Assembly (NCBI GenBank): GCA_023954595.1
Contig: JAGSHJ010000209.1
Span: 1 to 5,589, forward strand
DNA from: Bacteriovoracaceae bacterium
GTDB taxonomy: Bacteria; Bdellovibrionota; Bacteriovoracia; Bacteriovoracales; Bacteriovoracaceae
Direction of reading: 5' to 3'
Length of the DNA stretch: 5,589 bases
The notes beneath the pieces were generated by a model that saw nothing but the letters and a program-made list of their open reading frames with translations, had not been told where the DNA came from and did not search any database. Both the position numbers and the translations under genes were made by a program. Below are positions 5,586 to 5,589 of this stretch, in pieces (positions within the stretch are counted from its first letter, which is position 1; each line of letters opens with the position of its first letter).

Positions 5586-5589
5586 TTCA

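Noticed and set aside
1..5589. tRNA, rRNA, CRISPR array, insertion sequence or phage attachment site
   Set aside because: I saw no cloverleaf-like sequence, no regularly spaced direct repeats, no transposase-like frame and no flanking duplications.

Overview
The window is AT-rich chromosomal-type DNA carrying six genes or gene fragments and no RNA genes, CRISPR array or insertion sequence. The low GC, tight packing, frequent small secreted proteins with no recognisable family, and a soluble PAS kinase paired with a receiver-only regulator would fit a Gram-negative free-living or predatory bacterium of the Bdellovibrionota type (Bacteriovorax/Halobacteriovorax-like). That placement is an impression from composition and protein style, not a demonstrated assignment.

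Left part (1-1502): a leftward gene is cut by the window edge, leaving 13 codons of a signal-peptide-like start behind a good Shine-Dalgarno. It diverges from a rightward gene (171-1445) for a 424-residue exported protein with no confident family. The 130-base divergent spacer contains an 11+11 base AT-rich near-palindrome. The motif order in the exported protein (YG strand, then a GDS motif, then a YIEIQ strand, then a DIE strand) suggests an ADP-ribosyltransferase-like fold. This is the most interesting hypothesis in the window, but it is unproven.

Middle part (1503-3620): a rightward GTG-started monovalent cation/proton antiporter of the CPA1/NhaP2 type has a C-terminal RCK_C (TrkA-C) domain. 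It converges, with a 3-base gap, on a leftward gene for a small, cysteine-rich, acidic secreted protein of unknown function. A short hairpin lies across the junction of the two genes.

Right part (3621-5589): a leftward two-gene operon encodes a soluble PAS-HisKA-HATPase histidine kinase followed, one base after its stop, by a single-domain response regulator. The regulator's Shine-Dalgarno lies inside the last codons of the kinase, so the two are probably translationally coupled and form a phosphorelay pair. The regulator has no output domain, so it must act by protein contact or pass phosphate on. The kinase start lies four bases from the window edge, so its true N-terminus could be further upstream.
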